Shown here piece after piece: positions 63,625 through 64,000 of a stretch of DNA of 64,000 nt (positions are counted from its first letter, which is position 1; each line of letters starts with the position of its first letter). The stretch is taken from NCBI GenBank assembly GCA_030706145.1, contig JAUZPB010000002.1, forward strand, positions 28,346-92,345. The letters run 5' to 3'. The position numbers were made by a program, and so were the translations under genes. This DNA is from Bacteroidota bacterium. GTDB lineage: Bacteria; Bacteroidota; Ignavibacteria; Ignavibacteriales; SURF-24. The notes under the pieces are model-generated. The model had not been told where the DNA came from. It saw nothing but the letters and a program-made list of their open reading frames with translations, and did no database searches.

Positions 63625-64000
63625 ATGTTGAGATCTTTTTTTATTCTTATAGTGTTGTTCATTATTTCCAGCACAGTCTCCAAAGCTCAAACAGGTGACA
63701 AATACAAACTAATGAAAGATGAAAAATCAGGAAGACAAATGCTTATTGGTCAGATAAACCGGGAAGCATTGAGCGATACGAGCTTTTCCTGGTGGTTTAA
63801 TTCAGAATACGATAATTACACTGTTAAGAGTAAAGAACTCGATGATAGTGTAAAAGAAGAAATTAGAGATTACGATATTACAATTGTACTTGGGACCTGG
63901 TGCAGCGACAGCCGCCGTGAAATACCCAGGTTCTTAAAGATTTTGGACTCTCTGGGATTTGATTCTGGGAAAGTTAAGTTGTTAGCTGTCGATAGAGAGA
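63625..64000 (+). CDS. Thioredoxin-fold exported protein, truncated by window end
   Basis: ATG 63625 has AGGAGG at 63611-63616. The 125 visible residues contain a signal peptide (MLRSFFILIVLFIISSTVSKAQ) and the start of a thioredoxin fold (DYDITIVLGTWCSDSRREIPRFLKILD). The active site is C-S-D-S, with only the first Cys, so it is unlike a normal thiol-disulfide oxidoreductase. Only the N-terminal part is visible. It lies 31 bases after nadK. Confidence 0.85.
   Translation, partial: MLRSFFILIVLFIISSTVSKAQTGDKYKLMKDEKSGRQMLIGQINREALSDTSFSWWFNSEYDNYTVKSKELDDSVKEEIRDYDITIVLGTWCSDSRREIPRFLKILDSLGFDSGKVKLLAVDRE

Noticed and set aside
1..64000. CRISPR arrays, tRNA, rRNA, insertion sequences or prophage genes
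   Set aside because: No regularly spaced long repeats, tRNA-like structure, transposase or phage structural genes were found in the gaps or ORFs.

Overview
The window is AT-rich DNA that looks like a chromosomal segment of a member of the Ignavibacteria or a close relative in the Bacteroidota/Chlorobi group. The best clues are a secreted protein ending in a type A type-IX-secretion sorting domain (core NYPNPFNPST), many periplasmic and outer-membrane proteins (TonB receptor, BamA-like protein, several small barrels), 5-FTHF cyclo-ligase, Aat, RNase HII and NAD kinase in housekeeping form, and few non-ATG starts. Placement is by family recognition only; there is no rRNA or tRNA gene in the window. 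Genes are mostly on the minus strand, in compact operons with ATGA-type overlaps. Where promoters can be read they look like TTGACA-N16/17-TATAAT.

Layout. 1-5.2 kb: a clipped exported protein, an OmpR-type two-component pair, and an SppA protease fused to a probable outer-membrane barrel. 5.4-6 kb: 5-FTHF cyclo-ligase. 6-14.3 kb: a type IX cargo protein and a five-gene minus-strand operon coding for a CHASE2 sensor, a FecR-like exported protein, a papain-like C1 peptidase, a small C-terminally anchored protein and a caspase-like protease. 14.5-16.8 kb: egtD-egtB for ergothioneine. 17-21 kb: small barrel, Aat, DUF2721 protein, TonB receptor. 21.2-22.1 kb: a CarH-like B12-binding MerR photoregulator. 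22.2-27 kb: TetR-EmrA-EmrB-TolC drug efflux. 27-32.3 kb: old yellow enzyme, small barrel, HicA/HicB, Tat-exported metallo-beta-lactamase-fold hydrolase, NhaD-type antiporter. 32.5-39.7 kb: a second TetR-controlled efflux operon (HlyD lipoprotein, two ABC ATPases, TolC, two ABC-2 permeases). 39.7-40.6 kb: methyltransferase and a small protein. 40.6-48.9 kb: a hydrogenase-4-like membrane complex whose large subunit lacks all four NiFe cysteines (an energy-converting-hydrogenase-related, Ehr, complex), headed by a HTH-PTS IIA protein. 49.3-54 kb: an AttEFGH-like lipocalin/FtsX/ATPase export system. 54.2-57.3 kb: DUF2188 protein and the MlaE-MlaF-MlaD lipid transport operon. 57.4-61.2 kb: YraN, RNase HII, UbiA-type prenyltransferase, BamA-like protein. 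61.5-64 kb: SprA-like metalloprotease, DUF1844 protein, NAD kinase and a clipped thioredoxin-fold protein.

How it fits together. Much of the window is cell-envelope biology: building, exporting, sensing and detoxifying. The two parts most worth experimental attention are the CHASE2/FecR/C1-peptidase/caspase operon, which puts two unrelated cysteine proteases behind one membrane sensor, and the cysteine-less hydrogenase-like complex with a PTS-type regulator.
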